DNA of 64,000 bases from Sinohyriopsis cumingii (GCA_028554795.2 CM068839.1:40329006-40393005); one strand, 5' to 3'. Counted from the first letter of the stretch, positions 11,380 to 21,409 are shown. Program-made: numbers and translations. Notes: generated by a model not told the origin, from the sequence alone.

Positions 11380-11964
11380 TTAACCTCTAGCAACGACTTA
11401 ATGGGGCAGGAGGTAGTAGCCTACTGCTGAGCTCTGTAGCGTCATGGTCATGCATGATACACTAAAGTGGGTGGTATTATATAAAGGTAGACAGATGTAG
11501 CTCTACAATGATACCAAATAATCTGGAATATCTAATTGCACTACAAAATACAGATAAAAAAAACTCATTTTTTGGACCGACTTTTTCTACCAAAATTTGC
11601 CCGTGGTCGGAATCCGTTTTTGTGTCTGGATTTTAGACTTTTCAGTCCCAGATCTAAGGCAAACCGGTATGAACTGCAAACAGACAGATGAGCCTTTGCA
11701 AAAAGTATGATAAGATGGGCATTTGGAATAAGAGTGGTCTCGATACCAAAAAATGGCTCCGTTTAGAAATATAAAAAACTTTTACCCTTCTGCTCATGCC
11801 AAGTCAAATAGCCAATGATAAACGATGTTTCTAACACAACTAAGCAGTATGTTATTGAAAGATCACCGGGGATTTGGTGTTTTCGGATCTATTCAGAAAT
11901 AGCTTTCAAAATGTGTTTCCTACACGATTTTCAGGCAAAAATGTCAAAAACCTCCAGGGGTTAA
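11380..11964. mobile_element. piggyBac-like MITE, copy 2
   Basis: The body is 11384-11960, flanked by TTAA at 11380-11383 and 11961-11964. The left end is CCTCTAGCAACG and the right end CCTCCAGGGG. It is colinear with copy 1 through shared stretches such as 'ggaggtagtagcctactgctga' and 'ggcaaaccggtatgaactgcaa', with a few substitutions and short deletions. Confidence 0.75.
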
Positions 11965-12067
11965 TGTGTTAAGGGACTACTTTTGTTAGTGAAATTTGTA
12001 AATTGGGTTTATATAAACTTTTTCAGAAATCAAGAAATATATTTAATCTTAATCTGTTTTCTTCAAT

Positions 12068-12217
12068 ATTTCTATTTGAAATATGCATCATATGCAATGA
12101 TAATATCAAGTACATGTATTCAGCATTACAATAATGCTCTACTTCTATTTGAAATATGCATCATATGCAATGATAATGACAAGTACATGTATTCAGCATT
12201 ACAATAATGCTCTACCT
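12068..12217 (+). repeat. two-copy tandem repeat, unit about 76 bp
   Basis: The phrase beginning TATTTGAAATATGCATCATA and ending ACAATAATGCTCTAC occurs twice head to tail with almost no change. Confidence 0.85.
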
Positions 12218-12269
12218 GTATTAACAATACTCTCTCCCTTTCTGCACTAAACCTATTTGACCACTGTCA

Positions 12270-12643
12270 CTTATACATTATGCACTGAAATTGTCGCTTC
12301 ATGCATTACTGCATTGAAATTGTTGTTACTTCATGCATTATGCATTAAAATTGTTGTCACTTCATGCATTATGCATTAAAATTGTTGTCACTTCTTGCAT
12401 TATGCATTAAAAGTGTTGTCACTTCATGCATTATGCATTGAAATTGTTGTCACTTCTTGCATTGCTGCATTGAAATTGTTGTCACTTCATGCATTATGCA
12501 TTGAAATTGTTGTCACTTCTTGCATTGCTGCATTGAAATTGTTGTCACTTCTTGCATTGCTGCATGCATTAAATTTTGTGTCACTTATGCATTATGCATT
12601 GAAATTGTTGTCACTTCATGCATTACTGCATTGAAAGTGTCAC
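12270..12643 (+). repeat. minisatellite, unit about 31 bp (GCATTATGCATTGAAATTGT type)
   Basis: About twelve units of the form GCATTATGCATTGAAATTGT followed by TGTCACTTCAT run head to tail. The same unit reappears at 12935-12969 and 21622-21662, on the far sides of a SINE and of the Polinton element, so one original array was split by two insertions. A 79-codon frame through the array is a by-product. Confidence 0.9.
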
Positions 12644-12644
12644 T

Positions 12645-12933
12645 GTATGTGTGTATGATTTGGATTTTTAATGTAGCTTTAACAATTTTTCAGTCATATC
12701 GCTATGATATCTGCAGTGTGGCAGTTTATAGTGATGTCTAGTACCTGGGCATCATGCCGCAAACAGGTAGCATGATGTCCCGCCCAGTCACATTATCCTG
12801 ACACCAGGCCAACCAGTCCTAATAAACCTCTTAATGCTGAGCGCCTAGCGAGGCAGCTGTTAGTACCATTTTTATAAGTCTTTGGTATGAATCGGAAAGG
12901 GTTCGAACCCATGACCTCATGCATCCAAGGCGG
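12645..12933 (-). mobile_element. SINE family A copy 1, minus orientation, 5'-truncated
   Basis: Read on the minus strand it has a degenerate B box (GGGTTCGAAC), then the conserved core shared by all family A copies (CTTATAAAAATGGTACTAAC, the AGGCGCTCAGCATTAAGAGG segment, GTGTCAGGATAATGTGACTG, the GCGGCATGATGCCC segment), then a TAAAAATCCAAATC tail. The A box is missing. It lies inside the 31-bp minisatellite. Confidence 0.85.
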
Positions 12934-12969
12934 AAATTGTCACTTCATGCATTACTGCATTGAAATTGT

Positions 12970-13203
12970 AGTAGTTAGCTTAAATAGGGTATCTCAGCCA
13001 AAACCCTATTTTGTATTGGGACGACAGCATGATTACCCCACCTCCAAGGCCCCGTTAGTCTAACCAAAATAAGCAAACAACTTTGTTGAGGCAACAGCAT
13101 CAATTTCATTACTGATTACCTGACAAGGACCTATCACTGAATCATTTATCATTGTCAATACAAAATAAGGTTGGCTTAGATACGTCCATTTTAGCTAACT
13201 ACT
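12970..13203. repeat. inverted repeat at the left end of the Polinton
   Basis: The terminal sequence 12970-13021 recurs inverted at 13153-13203; the shared parts include AGTAGTTAGC and ATTTTGTATTG. The left terminus is therefore itself a hairpin-capable 234-bp unit with about 50-bp arms. It could be a duplicated terminal repeat of the element or a separate small MITE with related ends. Confidence 0.65.
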
Positions 13204-13489
13204 GTTTTTTTATACTTGAAATCATTAGTGATTTATATTTATTTAACACAAAATTACTACACCTAACATTCACACAAAATTACTATTCCTAACATTCACA
13301 CAAAATTCCTATCTGCTATTAATAACTTTGCTGGGATTTGCAGTCACATGTCTGTCTGTTATTAATACGCTATTATTAACTTGCTGGAATTTTACAAAAA
13401 AATTGATAATTACATATACACAGCTGAAATATTTCTGATATTCATGCAAAATTGACATGAATCACTAGCAATGAATTGTAATAACCAAT

Positions 13490-14430
13490 CTAAAAAGCCC
13501 ACCTTACTAAAATCAACACTATCAGACTTTTATATCCTAACACAAATGTATTTATCCCATCAGAGCAGTATCTTTTATTATCAAAATTACAAAGACCAGA
13601 TTTTATGACATCAGTCTCAATCTTATGACAATTTGATGTTATTGCCATCATCTCTACATAACTAGAAAACCCGTCTAGCGCAGCTTTGTAATTAACAAAT
13701 CCTATCACCTTACAGACCACATTTTTTTAATTCCCTTAGCTCATTTCTTAACTTTATTATCAGCTACTTTTAGACAGTACATTTTACTACGCAATTCAAT
13801 AAACTCTATGATAGGAACCAAAATTGTCTCATGGTACATTAGCCATTTTGATATCTCAAGTACTGCCATACCTACATAAACTGGCTTGTTCAATTTCAGA
13901 TTTATCTTTCTTCGTTGAATGGCTACTAAATTTTCATTAAATATTTTCATACTGACAAAATCATTGGATGCTACAAGTTTATTACGACATTCCACATTAT
14001 TGATGATCTCAGTACTGACTCGCTTTCTTATATTTTCTATGGTCTTTCCAAAGACGCTGTCATTCATGAGCTTGAAAAAGTTTTTTTAAAATTCTTTTTT
14101 GGTATCTGCTCATCGTGCTGTGTTTCAGTCTATATAACTCTTCATCCACAGTGATTGATTACATTTTAGCACATGATAAACTTTTCTTAATTTTAAAACT
14201 GCTTGTTTTCAAATTTTATAATGACAAATGTATCTTCATTTGTCAAGCAGATTAGAAACTAATTTTTTAACAACATATTTACCACTAGTGCTAGAACTAG
14301 ACAAATAAGTTTCTCTGCTCATCAGATAATAAACTGTAATCAATCAGCATCGACTCTGGACAGAATGGATAGTCATTATGCTTATCGTGTAGCTCAACAG
14401 GATAGTGAAGATCAACTTCTATGAAATAAC
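13490..14430 (-). pseudogene. Polinton-type DNA polymerase B, C-terminal remnant
   Basis: Reading leftward on the minus strand: IEVDLHYPVELHDKHNDYP (14297-14430), a short region with stops, then MNDSVFGKTIENIRKRV and FNENLVAIQRRKINLKLNKP with VYVGMAVLEISKWLMY (13741-14067), then a C-terminal piece ending in DGINTFVLGYK (13490-13720). These are the palm and thumb segments of protein-primed family B polymerases of Polintons. The segment that should carry the catalytic DTDS box is missing between WLMY and IEFIELRSKMY, and the N-terminal exonuclease half is absent to the right of the transposon at 14431. Several stops and frameshifts are present. It cannot encode an active enzyme. Confidence 0.8.
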
Positions 14431-14705
14431 TACCGTATTTACCGTATGTTTTCGGACACCGTTTTTTGGGGGGGAAATATAACATTTAAATGCCTTGTAA
14501 GTTTTTGGACATTGCTTCTCTATAATATTTTGTATGATTTATGTTTTTGGACACAATCTAGGAAGATCTGCTGCGTCATTTTATTGTAAAATTCACAGCG
14601 TGTTTACCATTAATTTAACTGATACAAAGTTCGCTTCATTTGGTCGCCAATTATTTAATGTGATCATGAACTTCCATGAACTAATATAAATTAAAATTTT
14701 TAATC

Positions 14706-14736
<31 letters not shown>

Positions 14737-14768
14737 TGTATGTATGTATGCAGATAGATAGATAGATA
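14706..14768 (+). repeat. (TATG)n and (AGAT)n microsatellite
   Basis: About eleven perfect TATG units are followed by four AGAT units, near the left part of the Tigger element. Confidence 0.95.
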
Positions 14769-14856
14769 AACATTATTATATTAAGCCATACACAATAATA
14801 ACAATATCAAACAATGAAAAGAAATATGATTTAATGCTGTAATATATTTAAATATA

Positions 14857-16412
14857 TTATGCAATATCAAGTAGCTTGTCCATAGGGTTTTTTAGGTCCT
14901 CATGCAAACAGCCCTCAAATTCTGTATCACTATCATCATCCATATTGTTTAATTGTTTGTCATTTCTGATCAGCATGTTTTCACTTCCACTTAGATTGAC
15001 ATTGATGCTGCACACCTTGAAAGATTTCATTATCATTGTGTGCTTTTCCTTCAACGTGTCCATGGCATTTACAACCCAGTCCAATACAGTCTGTTTGCTG
15101 GCTGTCTTGATCCGTCCATTGCTGCTTTCATCAGATGATTTTAATGCATTTGTAGCATCCCAGATGTATTCTGTCCAGCTGCAGCGGAGGTAGCTCTTGA
15201 CAGGTTTATTGATGCTCACATCAAGAGGTTGCAACTTGGATGTGCAGCCTACTGGTAATATTTCCGGCAGAACATTTCTGTGCCGCAACTGTTTCTTCAC
15301 GTCATCAGTGTTGTGAGCCCAGGACAAGTCCATAACTAATAGTGATCGCTCTCTTCTGGTGAATGGCAAATAAATTTCTTCAATCCATAGCAGCATTAGC
15401 TTTTCATCCATCCATGCTTTCTCTTGAACTGCGATAATCCACCCTTTTGATGGTTTTATAACTACATGTCTCTTTCCCTTGAAAATAATCATTGCAGGTA
15501 ATACATCAACAGAACCTGCAGTGGCTAAAACAACAGTAATGTGTCTCTTCTCTGCTCCAGTTGTATGAATCAGAATGCTTTTCATTCCTTCTTTGTCCAC
15601 CGGTTTCTCTGGCACAAGATCAAAGTACATCGGTGTTAATATTCCATGTTAATAATAAACTTATTGTCAAACTTGTTCTCCTCACGTCTATCCATCACAA
15701 ACTTGTGGAACGAAGCAATCTTTTCTTCCAAATCCTTGGGTAAACGTTGGGCAAGATAGGTTCTGCTTTTCAGTACAAACCCATGTCTTTTCATGAAACT
15801 CTCTCTCTAAGGATGACTGGCATGGAATTTGCTATCCCGAAATTCTGTTGAGACAAGCTCCTTGGCATATATACATATTCCCTCAACACTGACTGGAATT
15901 TGTAAGTCACGCTGAGTGAGCACCCATTGAGCTATCTTATCATCCATAGCTTGTCCATATGAAATGGGTCGTCCACACTTAGGCAAATGTCCGTTCAAGT
16001 TCAGATCTGCAGAAAAGTCAATTTTCATCCAGGTACTCACTGTGGATTTCAGAATCTTGAATTTTTCCGCTGTAGGTCTAATTCCCAGATGTTTTGCATT
16101 GTTAATGATATCCTGCTTTTGCTTTTATTTATAATGTTTATAGTGACCACATACAGAACCGGGTGGAGCACTCTCGGGTTCAAGATAATCAGATTTGTCA
16201 TCTAGAGCAGCTTTCTTTATAGGCGGTTCTTTTTGTGATGCAACCTCAGAATCATTCATTCGAGCTCGCTTCTGTGGACGGCCTGCTGGCCTCTTTGGAG
16301 ATGATTTCAGCAAGTCCCTCCACGAACTAGGCAGTGCCTCCTCGCTTGTTGTATAATGTAAGATAAACTTATCCATCAAAATTATTACAGTACTAAAAAT
16401 ATTATGTTTCAT
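14857..16412 (-). pseudogene. Tigger/pogo transposase (HTH_psq, CENPB HTH, DDE_1), disrupted
   Basis: Order on the minus strand: a basic N-terminus with an AT-hook-like AGRPQKRAR (16125-16412), a stop, a psq-type helix-turn-helix GIRPTAEKFKILKSTVSTWM, a CENPB-type helix-turn-helix with GRPISYGQAMDDKIAQWVL (15807-16040), a TAG stop, SFMKRHGFVLKSRTYL, a frameshift near 15640, then the DDE domain (14857-15630) with TTGAEKRHITVVLATAG, LLVMDLSWAH (second catalytic Asp region), and GCTSKLQPLDVSINKPVKSY. This is the full domain order of the family at near full length (about 520 codons). Two in-frame stops and at least one frameshift make it inactive. The long DDE frame of 257 codons shows modest age. 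Confidence 0.88.
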
Positions 16413-16693
16413 AACAGCAGCTATACAGTATATAAACTTTTGATAGTGGTGGGTATTTTTACTTTATAATGTGGTCTGATAAACTTTATTTTGCATAAAA
16501 TGTATCTTTTTTTGTGAATACTGCAAGCATTGTCGCAAGCTCTATTGATTTATCAATCGACGGAACTACACGTGGCATCCACAATGCCAATCATGAAATC
16601 ACAAACTGAAAATCATCAGCAGCAGTTCTCATCAGACAATCCTTTTGATCAGCTCAGTTAAGTATAAATGTTTGTTTTATTCCAAGAAATACC

Positions 16694-17173
16694 TTATTGT
16701 AGTCTCTGCAAAATCCGAATATTGTGCAAAGTGGAAGCATCATTGTTATTTTTATGTGATTTATCTGTGAATGCTCTTCGTTCAGCATAACCTTTGTTGT
16801 ACGTTCCATTTCTAATATGTATTATATTTATTATCCTGTTTACTATGGCTAACATTTTGGTTCCAGTAGCATCAGCAGCTGGTGCAGTAATTCCAAGAAA
16901 ATTACAAACTGATATTAGATAAGTCATTGCTGTACCTACATCTACAGCTGGTGCAGTAATTCCAAGAGATAAAGCGTTTGTGACAAAAATAGTTCTCACT
17001 AAAGCTAGATCAGCATCAGCTGCAATTGCATTAAGATAATTAAATTCTTTTGAAATAACATTTCCAGTTTCGGTATCTTTTAACCACAGCATATTTGTTG
17101 CGACATTTTCAATTACTTTAGAGAATATATTTCCGAAGTAACCTCCTACGATATTTCTGTGATAAATTTTCAT
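16694..17173 (-). CDS. 159-codon frame of the Polinton, unknown function
   Basis: This uninterrupted minus-strand frame begins MKIYHRNIVGGYFGNIFSKV. Its middle carries an internal duplication, SLGITAPAVDVGTAMTYL and then FLGITAPAADATGTKML, also visible in the DNA near 16870-16900 and 16945-16975. I recognise no domain. It lies between the Tigger insertion and the penton-like gene, in the same orientation as the other Polinton genes, so it may be a structural or accessory protein of the element. Being open for 159 codons next to badly decayed genes is notable but may be chance. Confidence 0.4.
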   Translation of the reverse strand: MKIYHRNIVGGYFGNIFSKVIENVATNMLWLKDTETGNVISKEFNYLNAIAADADLALVRTIFVTNALSLGITAPAVDVGTAMTYLISVCNFLGITAPAADATGTKMLAIVNRIINIIHIRNGTYNKGYAERRAFTDKSHKNNNDASTLHNIRILQRLQ

Positions 17174-17309
17174 TGTTTCATTTTGTTATACAAAACTGTC
17201 TCATAAAACTCACTGTGGTCAGCATAGCTGTGGTGAGCTAGCTCACTGTGAGATCAGTTAACTGTGGTAAGAAGAGCTGACCGACCTCGGGTGCAGATAA
17301 TATAGTACA

Positions 17310-18374
17310 ATTTTGTTAGCTGCTGGCCGGATTGATAGAAGATATTTGATTTTCAACACTAACAGGATAGTAGATTATTTATCTCAGATTTACTTGCATT
17401 AGCAATCCAGGTGGTATGTCAAGAGAAAAAGAATAAATAGTTTAACCTTTGCTGCCATGTGCAGTATACGATCCACTGACAAAGAGCAGTTTATTAAAAT
17501 CTGTTATGTTCACGGGTGACTCGCCAACGAATGAAATTGAAGCACTTTGCAATTCAGAACCATAATGTTTTCAAGCAAAGCCTAACAATGGTCGGAAGCT
17601 ATCTGTGGCACTAAAATCAACAATAAAACTGTTTTTCAAAGTGATTCTGGCACACAGTGTGTTATAGTTTGGAATGAGCTCAAAATTATCTGATGCAGAT
17701 TCAATGTTAGTTGTGTGTGTGTGTGATTAGGATTTTTAATGAAGCTTTAACATTTCTTCAGTCATATCGCTTAGATGTCTGCAGTGTGGCAGTTTATAGT
17801 GATGTCTAACACTGGGGCATCATGCCGCGGACATGTAGCATGATGTCCCACACAGTCACATTATCCTGACACCAGGCCGATCAGTCCTAACACTAACCTC
17901 TTAATGCTGAGCGCTTAACGAGGCAGCTGTTAGTACCATTTTTGTAAGTCTTGGGTATGACTCGACCGGGGTTCGAACCCACGACCTCCTGCTTCTGAGG
18001 CGGACGCTCTAACCACCGGAGCGGTCAACTTTAGTTGTAATTAATAACTTTATTGCTTTATTTAGATCACTAATGTTATAAGCGCCTTATGGTATCTTAG
18101 CAGAAATCCAAGCCCAGCCAGCTGGCTGCATCGATTGAAATGTGAAATCTGCATTCAAATTAGTTCTGATATTTGCCATTGAGTACCAAGCAGTACCTGA
18201 TACTAGCCCTATTTCATACTTCATTGGGGACATTTGCATCCCTGAGTCCAGCTCAATTGGTGGATTATAAATAAAAGAAACATTTGTACTGTCCGCCATA
18301 GTCTGTGATGAGTCAAGCAGTAATGTATTTGATAACATTTCTATTTTGTTTGATAGATAAAACTGAACTGCCAT
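17310..18374 (-). pseudogene. penton-like minor capsid protein of the Polinton, SINE-disrupted
   Basis: The first part (18087-18374) reads NPPIELDSGMQMSPMKYEIG and GTAWYSMANI; after a stop, GAYNISDLNKAI. A SINE then interrupts (17715-18029). Beyond it the same gene resumes with LIPNYNTLCARITLKNSFIV, DSFRPLLGFA, ITDFNKLLFVSGSY and IYSFSLDIPPG. The layout 'xYEIALV...WYS..NI', 'Y.ISDLN..I', 'PNYNTL...I.L', 'LLGF', 'G.Y', 'IYSF....PG' is that of a capsid protein widespread in invertebrate Polinton/adintovirus elements and usually described as penton-like. At least four stops plus the SINE disable it. The penton label is from recall and is less certain than the family membership. Confidence 0.6.
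17707..18038 (-). mobile_element. SINE family A copy 2, inside the penton-like gene
   Basis: The body is 17715-18029. On the minus strand it has a full tRNA-like head with an A box (GGTTAGAGCG-type) and a B box (GGGTTCGAAC), the family A core, and a TG-rich end. TTAGTTGT lies on both sides (17707-17714 and 18031-18038). The capsid reading frame resumes on the far side, so the insertion postdates the Polinton. Confidence 0.88.
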
Positions 18375-18499
18375 CAGTTTGTGCTTTGTGATTAGCGAAT
18401 CTGATCATGACGATACGATTGTTGTGCAATTTAAAATATTCATCAGATGTTAGATAACTTAGATCTCAGATTATCTAAAATTTCCACAATTTCATTGTC

Positions 18500-19286
18500 G
18501 ATTTATGTGCGATATTTCCGGCTTCCCTTGATGCTATTAATAACATCAATCAGTCAGATATTTCTGCAATCAAATTAAAAATCTTAATATCATAGGCTAT
18601 TTTCTCTCTTATTCTAAGTTCGTCAAATTATTTAGCAAAGTTTTTTAATAATGCTGTTCTGTAATTAAAACCTTTTTCATTTTTTCTTAAGTCTGGTAAT
18701 ATAATATCGTAAAGATCAGCAATAATACCTTTTCAACACATACTAAAAAAAAATTGTGTCAAAGTAATTAGTAGATTCTTTGAGCTTATCAAGAGCAACT
18801 TTATTATTTTTCTCACAATTCTTAGTTGTTCAATGTAATTATCTATCTCAATATAACCCATTTTTTAAATCATCAACTGTCTTGCCAAACATTTCTCCTC
18901 AAAATCTTTTGTCAGTCATATCTATTTGATATTTAGCTTCCCTTGTTAAATTATTAATTGTTTCACGCATCATGGCCACATATTCTTCATTACCCTTACC
19001 CGGCTCTTAAATTTTTTTAAATACTGCAGCTGCATCTCTTATTCGCTAAAAAATTTGTTCAGCAACTTTGTTTTGCTCCTTTTCAATAACACCTCGTAGT
19101 CCTTTCTCTGATAATTTTTAAAAGATCTTCTGGTGATACCGCAGAAATATCTGGCTGCTTGCCAAATATGGCATTGGTTACTGGTCTAAAAAGTCTAGCA
19201 GTTTGTTCTGCAGTTTGCTGTAGACCCTGACGTTCCTGCTCAACATTCCTCTGGTTGGAACTAATTTCTTTAGAACCTCTATTCAT
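18500..19286 (-). pseudogene. decayed coiled-coil-rich Polinton gene, unknown
   Basis: The frame opens with MNRGSKEISSNQRNVEQERQ at 19286, immediately downstream of the ATPase stop. It runs through KQPDISAVSPEDLLKIIR, shifts frame near 19090 and continues with stop-broken segments rich in K/E/Q (for example GVIEKEQNKVAEQIF, MMRETINNLTREAKYQIDMT). Its heptad-like, charged composition suggests a coiled coil. No family is recognised. The spacing of about 25 bp from the ATPase fits the compact layout of these elements. Confidence 0.45.
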
Positions 19287-19311
19287 TTTGTGTCCATTTT
19301 TTTCATTTTAT

Positions 19312-19752
19312 TTATAGATTTTGACTGTAAGACCTAATTTTCAGATGTTTACTGACAGATTTATTTTCACAGTCTAAAAACCTGTCTATTCCACGTATGA
19401 ACATATCATTTTGATCTCTTGCTAGTTTATACAAAAAAAAGAAACTGTGTCTGCCATAACCAGCAGCTTTATGATAAAGTTCAGCAAATTTGTCTTTAAA
19501 TACACCCCAGCGCTGTACTCGGGTTATATTTTGTACGTTGATATTGTCTATTATGAAACAGCCTGTATTTCTCCTGATAAATCAATCCACGTTATAAAAT
19601 CCTTGTGCTAGGTCGACTGCATTACATTTTATGTTGCGCGATAGGGAAAAAAAAGATTTTATCTTATTCACCTCAGCATTGCTCAGTGGAATGTCATCGA
19701 AGACAATTATTTTATGTTTGTCAGAACCCATTATTGATAAAGATTATGAAAT
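19312..19752 (-). pseudogene. Polinton packaging ATPase (FtsK/HerA, A32-like), 3' part
   Basis: The frame contains KIIVFDDIPLSNAEV, where the hydrophobic run before DD is a Walker B motif. It is followed by SFFSLSRNIKCNAVDLAQ, RRNTGCFIID and YGRHSFFFLYKLARDQ, and ends at a TAA (19312-19314). This matches the C-terminal half of the genome-packaging ATPases of Polintons and related viruses. The N-terminal half with Walker A is missing: a stop lies just upstream near 19750, and plus-strand frames begin there, which suggests deletion or inversion at that point. The remaining part is unexpectedly free of stops. Confidence 0.65.
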
Positions 19753-19936
19753 ACATAATAGTTCTAAAAACACTGCATTGAAAAACTATAAAAAAAAAGA
19801 AGCTGGAAAGTTACTGACAGAAGCAAAATACAAAAATATCAAACAGCTGATTGTTGGATACCTAAATCTACCCGCCATAGATATACAGCGAGCGGACATT
19901 CATGGTCTTCAACAGCACGTTTCAGGCAACATCTAG
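19748..19936 (+). CDS. plus-strand Polinton frame 1, unknown
   Basis: This end of the element switches to the plus strand. The frame includes IDKDYEIHNSSKNTALKNYK and YKNIKQLIVGYLNLPAID and stops after HVSGNI. It is lysine-rich and has no recognised domain. An in-frame methionine occurs only upstream within the antisense ATPase region, so the true start is unclear or has been lost. Confidence 0.3.
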   Translation, partial: EIHNSSKNTALKNYKKKEAGKLLTEAKYKNIKQLIVGYLNLPAIDIQRADIHGLQQHVSGNI

Positions 19937-20227
19937 TACTTAAAAATTTTAAGCTGGGACAGTTATGTTGTTAGTTATATCGACGAAACAAAAGATATTT
20001 ATTGTGGTTGAGTCAACGATATTACTGAAATACCAACACATTTTGACCACCCCCATTTTGATCCTCAGTTTTAACAGATATCAGATATGATATCTCATCT
20101 GAAGTGTATGATAAGTAGAGTTTCTTGCTGATCCTGTCAATAAAAAATTTAGTGCTCTGATTGATAAAACTTCAGCTGAAAATATTTTTACTATGGCGAT
20201 TGAAATAATTACAGAAACAGTTTCATA

Positions 20228-20471
20228 ATGACAAAAATAGAAATAATAGACTTCAATTATATTTCATCTGGTCTGTCAGACAATGATTGGGATATGCTCG
20301 TCAAATACTATAAATATTACCATAAAAAAAACTTTACTGTGTCAGACAAGCTAGACAATTTTATAGCAAAATAATAAGCGTGCTGAATTATATTCCTATG
20401 ATATTAGGAACCACAAATCCATTATTGCTGATAGTGCCGGGGATAGGTATTGTTTTATTAGCGGTAAATAA
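20228..20471 (+). pseudogene. plus-strand Polinton frame 2, unknown, one frameshift
   Basis: It starts ATG at 20228: MTKIEIIDFNYISSGLSDND, then KYYKYYHKKNFTVSDKLDNF. A one-base shift near 20370 carries the reading into RAELYSYDIRNHKSIIADSA and a stop at 20469. An overlapping frame (from about 20398) encodes ILGTTNPLLLIVPGIGIVLL, a potential membrane segment. Neither is recognised. They may be small accessory genes of the element. Confidence 0.35.
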
Positions 20472-20502
20472 AAGGATCAGGCCAAAATACAAGAACTAAA
20501 AT

Positions 20503-20738
20503 ATGTCTTGTAAAATAGCAATAGCGACTTATAATAAAATTCTTAATCAACTTCGAGGTTATCAGTGTGGTGAGAAGTTTATACTGTTAGATCTGATATA
20601 GAAACTGTGAGTCAAAGACGATTGCTCGATGATATGATACCAAATAGAGTTGCGAAATACAAAAAAATAAAAATCAGTAAGTCTGTGTCTGTGTTAAATA
20701 TAAAAAATAATGGAATACAGTGGAAGATACCACATTAA
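20503..20738 (+). pseudogene. plus-strand Polinton frame 3, unknown, one frameshift
   Basis: It begins MSCKIAIATYNKILNQLRGY, shifts frame near 20585 and continues RSDIETVSQRRLLDDMIPNR, then a lysine-rich tail ending KIPH and a stop. No domain is recognised. The change of frame without loss of protein-like composition suggests a once-coding sequence. Confidence 0.35.
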
Positions 20739-20799
20739 AGATGAAAAGAATTCTTTTCTGAGGTAAGCATATGATGATTATGCTTGACAATGAAAAATA

Positions 20800-21409
20800 A
20801 AGCGTGTATTTCAAAAACAGAAATAAGATAAAGCTGTCTCTGATTTGCATAGAAAATTCAGATTATTTTCGTAAGCTTATCTGGGTCACAGACTAACTTT
20901 CTGCTGATAATCTTTACTATCTCAGAATAAATACACAAACTTGCAGGGTTCATACAGAATTCTGAATGATAAATTCAAAGACTTTTCCCAAACTTTCAAA
21001 GACCACAAACATAGATTTCCCAAAACTATTTTCGCTAACATTTTGTATAATGATGAAATTCAAACTAATTAATCAAAAGAAAGAAACCAGGAAAACTTGA
21101 CTACATTCGACTCTAACAACCTTGGACAATTTTATTTGTGATTATGGAAAGAAATAAAAATGTTTGGGTTTATTTCAATTTTCAAAGACTTTTAAAGACC
21201 TCAGGGTAATTTTTCCCAAACTTTCAAAGACCTTCAAAGACTGTAAGAACCCTGCAAAGATCACGGTAGATGATGAATTAAGAAAGTGTTATTTCGATAA
21301 ATCCATAGTCTCACATGGAAATTTAATCAAAATGCTAGAATCTGGCTCTCTCATTAGTGGTATGGTTCATCTGTACTTTTTTTTCATCATGACGAAGAAA
21401 GCTAAATAA
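20800..21409 (+). pseudogene. plus-strand Polinton frame 4, interrupted by a MITE
   Basis: Protein-like segments NRNKIKLSLICIENSDYFRK (before) and KITVDDELRKCYFDKSIVSH (after) flank the 311-bp MITE at 20944-21254. They may belong to one gene split by the insertion. No family is recognised. Confidence 0.3.
20944..21254. mobile_element. hAT-like MITE inside the Polinton
   Basis: The ends CAGGGTTCATACAG and CTGTAAGAACCCTG form an inverted repeat with one mismatch in about 14. CAGGG ends are typical of hAT elements. The eight bases outside each end (CAAACTTG and CAAAGATC) agree at five positions, a weak trace of an 8-bp duplication. The interior repeats 'tttcccaaactttcaaagacc'. Confidence 0.6.

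Larger units (their letters stand above)
14431..16640 (-). mobile_element. Tigger/pogo-family DNA transposon inserted in the polymerase gene
   Basis: The left edge is placed where polymerase homology stops, at a TACCGTATTTACCGTATG sequence that resembles pogo/mariner-type ends. The element contains the transposase pseudogene at 14857-16412 and a TATG/AGAT microsatellite at 14706-14768. I could not find the matching right terminal repeat; the right edge (16450-16690) is only approximate. TA duplication at the ends was therefore not verified. Confidence 0.55.

Noticed and set aside
12395-12741. Repetitive frames with LHALCIEIVVTSC peptides
   Set aside because: By-product of the 31-bp minisatellite and the adjoining SINE.
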